Origin: Chloroflexota bacterium
GTDB taxonomy: Bacteria > Chloroflexota > Dehalococcoidia > Lucifugimonadales > JACPCL1
Length of the DNA: 6,948 bases
Assembly (NCBI GenBank): GCA_016210375.1
Contig: JACQUH010000165.1
Span: 1 to 6,948, forward strand
Direction of reading: 5' to 3'
A model generated the notes under the pieces. The model was not told the DNA's origin, made no database searches, and saw only the letters and a list, made by a program, of their open reading frames with translations. The translations under genes were made by a program, and so were the position numbers. Below, in pieces: positions 6,268-6,948 of the stretch (positions are counted from its first letter, which is position 1; every line of letters begins with the position of its first letter).

Positions 6268-6948
6268 GTGAGAGTCACTGGAGTCGTTCCTCTCTTGATA
6301 GATCGCTACCTCTTCGTGCAGGTCCACACGGACGAAGGCATAGTGGGCCTGGGTGAGTCGGGTACATGGGGTTTCCTGGAGGCGTCCGCCGCCGCCGTGG
6401 AGAAGTTCGGGCGCTACCTGGTGGGCAGGGACCCCATGCGCATTGAGCACCACTGGCAGTCCATGTACCGCTCCAGCCATTTCCGCGGGGCCGCCATCAT
6501 GGGGGCCATCAGCGCCATTGACATCGCTCTGTGGGACATCGCTGGCAAGCACTTCGGTGTCCCGGTCTACCAGCTCCTGGGCGGGAAGACACGGGAGAAG
6601 GCCCGCGTCTATTACCACGTCTTTGGTGAGACGAGGGAGCAGCTTGTCCAGGGTATCATTGATGCCAAGGACCGTGGCTTCACCGCCGTGGGCCACCTGA
6701 CGCCATTCCTGGACGAGCCCAGGAGCCGTCCCTACTTCAAGACCCACGTCGGGAAAATCCGCGACGCCATAGAGACCGTGCGCCAGTACCGGGAGGCCGT
6801 GGGCGACGAGGTTGATCTGTGCATTGAGATACATCGCCGGCTGACTCCCGCCGAGGCCGTGGTGCTGGCGCGGGGCATAGAGCCGTATCACCCCTTCTTC
6901 TACGAGGACCCCATTCTGCCCGACAACTTTGATGCTATGGGGCTGGTG
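6268..6948 (+). CDS. Mandelate racemase/muconate lactonizing enzyme family protein (enolase superfamily), 3'-truncated
   Basis: The frame runs open from GTG 6268 to the window edge (227 codons); the family is usually 350-420 residues long. Such enzymes abstract the proton next to a carboxylate using Mg2+ and dehydrate, epimerise or cycloisomerise it. The N-terminal capping domain includes YLFVQVHTDEGIVGLGESG (14-32) and the family signature GAISAIDIALWDIAGKHFG (79-97), then VYQLLGG. The barrel shows DAKDRGFTAVGHLTP (132-146), CIEIHRRLTPAEA (185-197) and FFYEDPI (210-216). By comparison with galactonate dehydratase (DgoD), where the equivalent reads DFH, Glu187 and Glu213 are the first two metal ligands and His189 a candidate acid/base. 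The first ligand is thus Glu rather than the usual Asp, and the lysine common at the end of the second barrel strand is Gly142/His143. The third ligand lies outside the window. GGAGG (6259-6263) is only four bases from the GTG, but the family-typical N-terminus supports this start. The substrate is unknown. Confidence 0.9.
   Translation, partial: MRVTGVVPLLIDRYLFVQVHTDEGIVGLGESGTWGFLEASAAAVEKFGRYLVGRDPMRIEHHWQSMYRSSHFRGAAIMGAISAIDIALWDIAGKHFGVPVYQLLGGKTREKARVYYHVFGETREQLVQGIIDAKDRGFTAVGHLTPFLDEPRSRPYFKTHVGKIRDAIETVRQYREAVGDEVDLCIEIHRRLTPAEAVVLARGIEPYHPFFYEDPILPDNFDAMGLV

Noticed and set aside
5572..6891. 439-codon open frame on the - strand across the second CoA-transferase and the enolase-superfamily gene
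   Set aside because: It spans two genes with strong family motifs and the gap between them. Its product is rich in His, Val, Gly and Arg, as expected for a shadow frame.

Overview
The window is GC-rich with genes packed on the + strand. Isoleucine is often coded by ATA (5 of 16 Ile codons in the last gene), which is notable at this GC level. The gene types are a dipeptide/nickel-type ABC importer, tandem family III CoA-transferases and an enolase-superfamily (mandelate racemase-like) enzyme. This content, and the style of the proteins, suggest a Chloroflexota bacterium of the Dehalococcoidia/SAR202 kind, whose genomes are known to be rich in enolase-superfamily paralogues. That placement is inference and no rRNA or marker gene is present to confirm it.

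Layout: positions 1-1291 hold the C-terminal part of a family 5 substrate-binding protein (SBP); its start lies outside the window. Positions 1292-1750 are a 459-base gap without a convincing gene but full of inverted repeats. These include a 14-bp stem at 1342-1408 and an imperfect palindrome at about 1536-1627 that can fold either as one 21-bp stem or as two flanking hairpins. A DppB-type permease (1751-2704) and a DppC-type permease (2766-3698) follow, separated by 61 bases that form a nested hairpin. Two divergent family III CoA-transferases (3748-4962 and 5056-6219) come next. The start of a mandelate racemase/muconate lactonizing enzyme family protein (6268 to the right edge) closes the window; it is open at the edge.

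How the genes may work together: all six genes read the same way. The gaps after 1751 are 48-93 bases and none contains a clear rho-independent terminator, so an operon from the permeases to the enolase-superfamily enzyme is plausible. A reasonable but unproven reading is that the importer brings in an organic (oligo)peptide or other small acid-like solute. The enolase-superfamily enzyme would dehydrate or epimerise a carboxylate, and the CoA-transferases would move CoA onto a carboxylate for further breakdown. The two ATPase subunits (DppD/DppF type) that such importers need are not here; they could lie upstream of the SBP, downstream, or elsewhere. No regulator, tRNA, rRNA, CRISPR array, transposase or integrase is visible. 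The most unusual non-coding signal is the palindrome-rich gap between the binding protein and the first permease.
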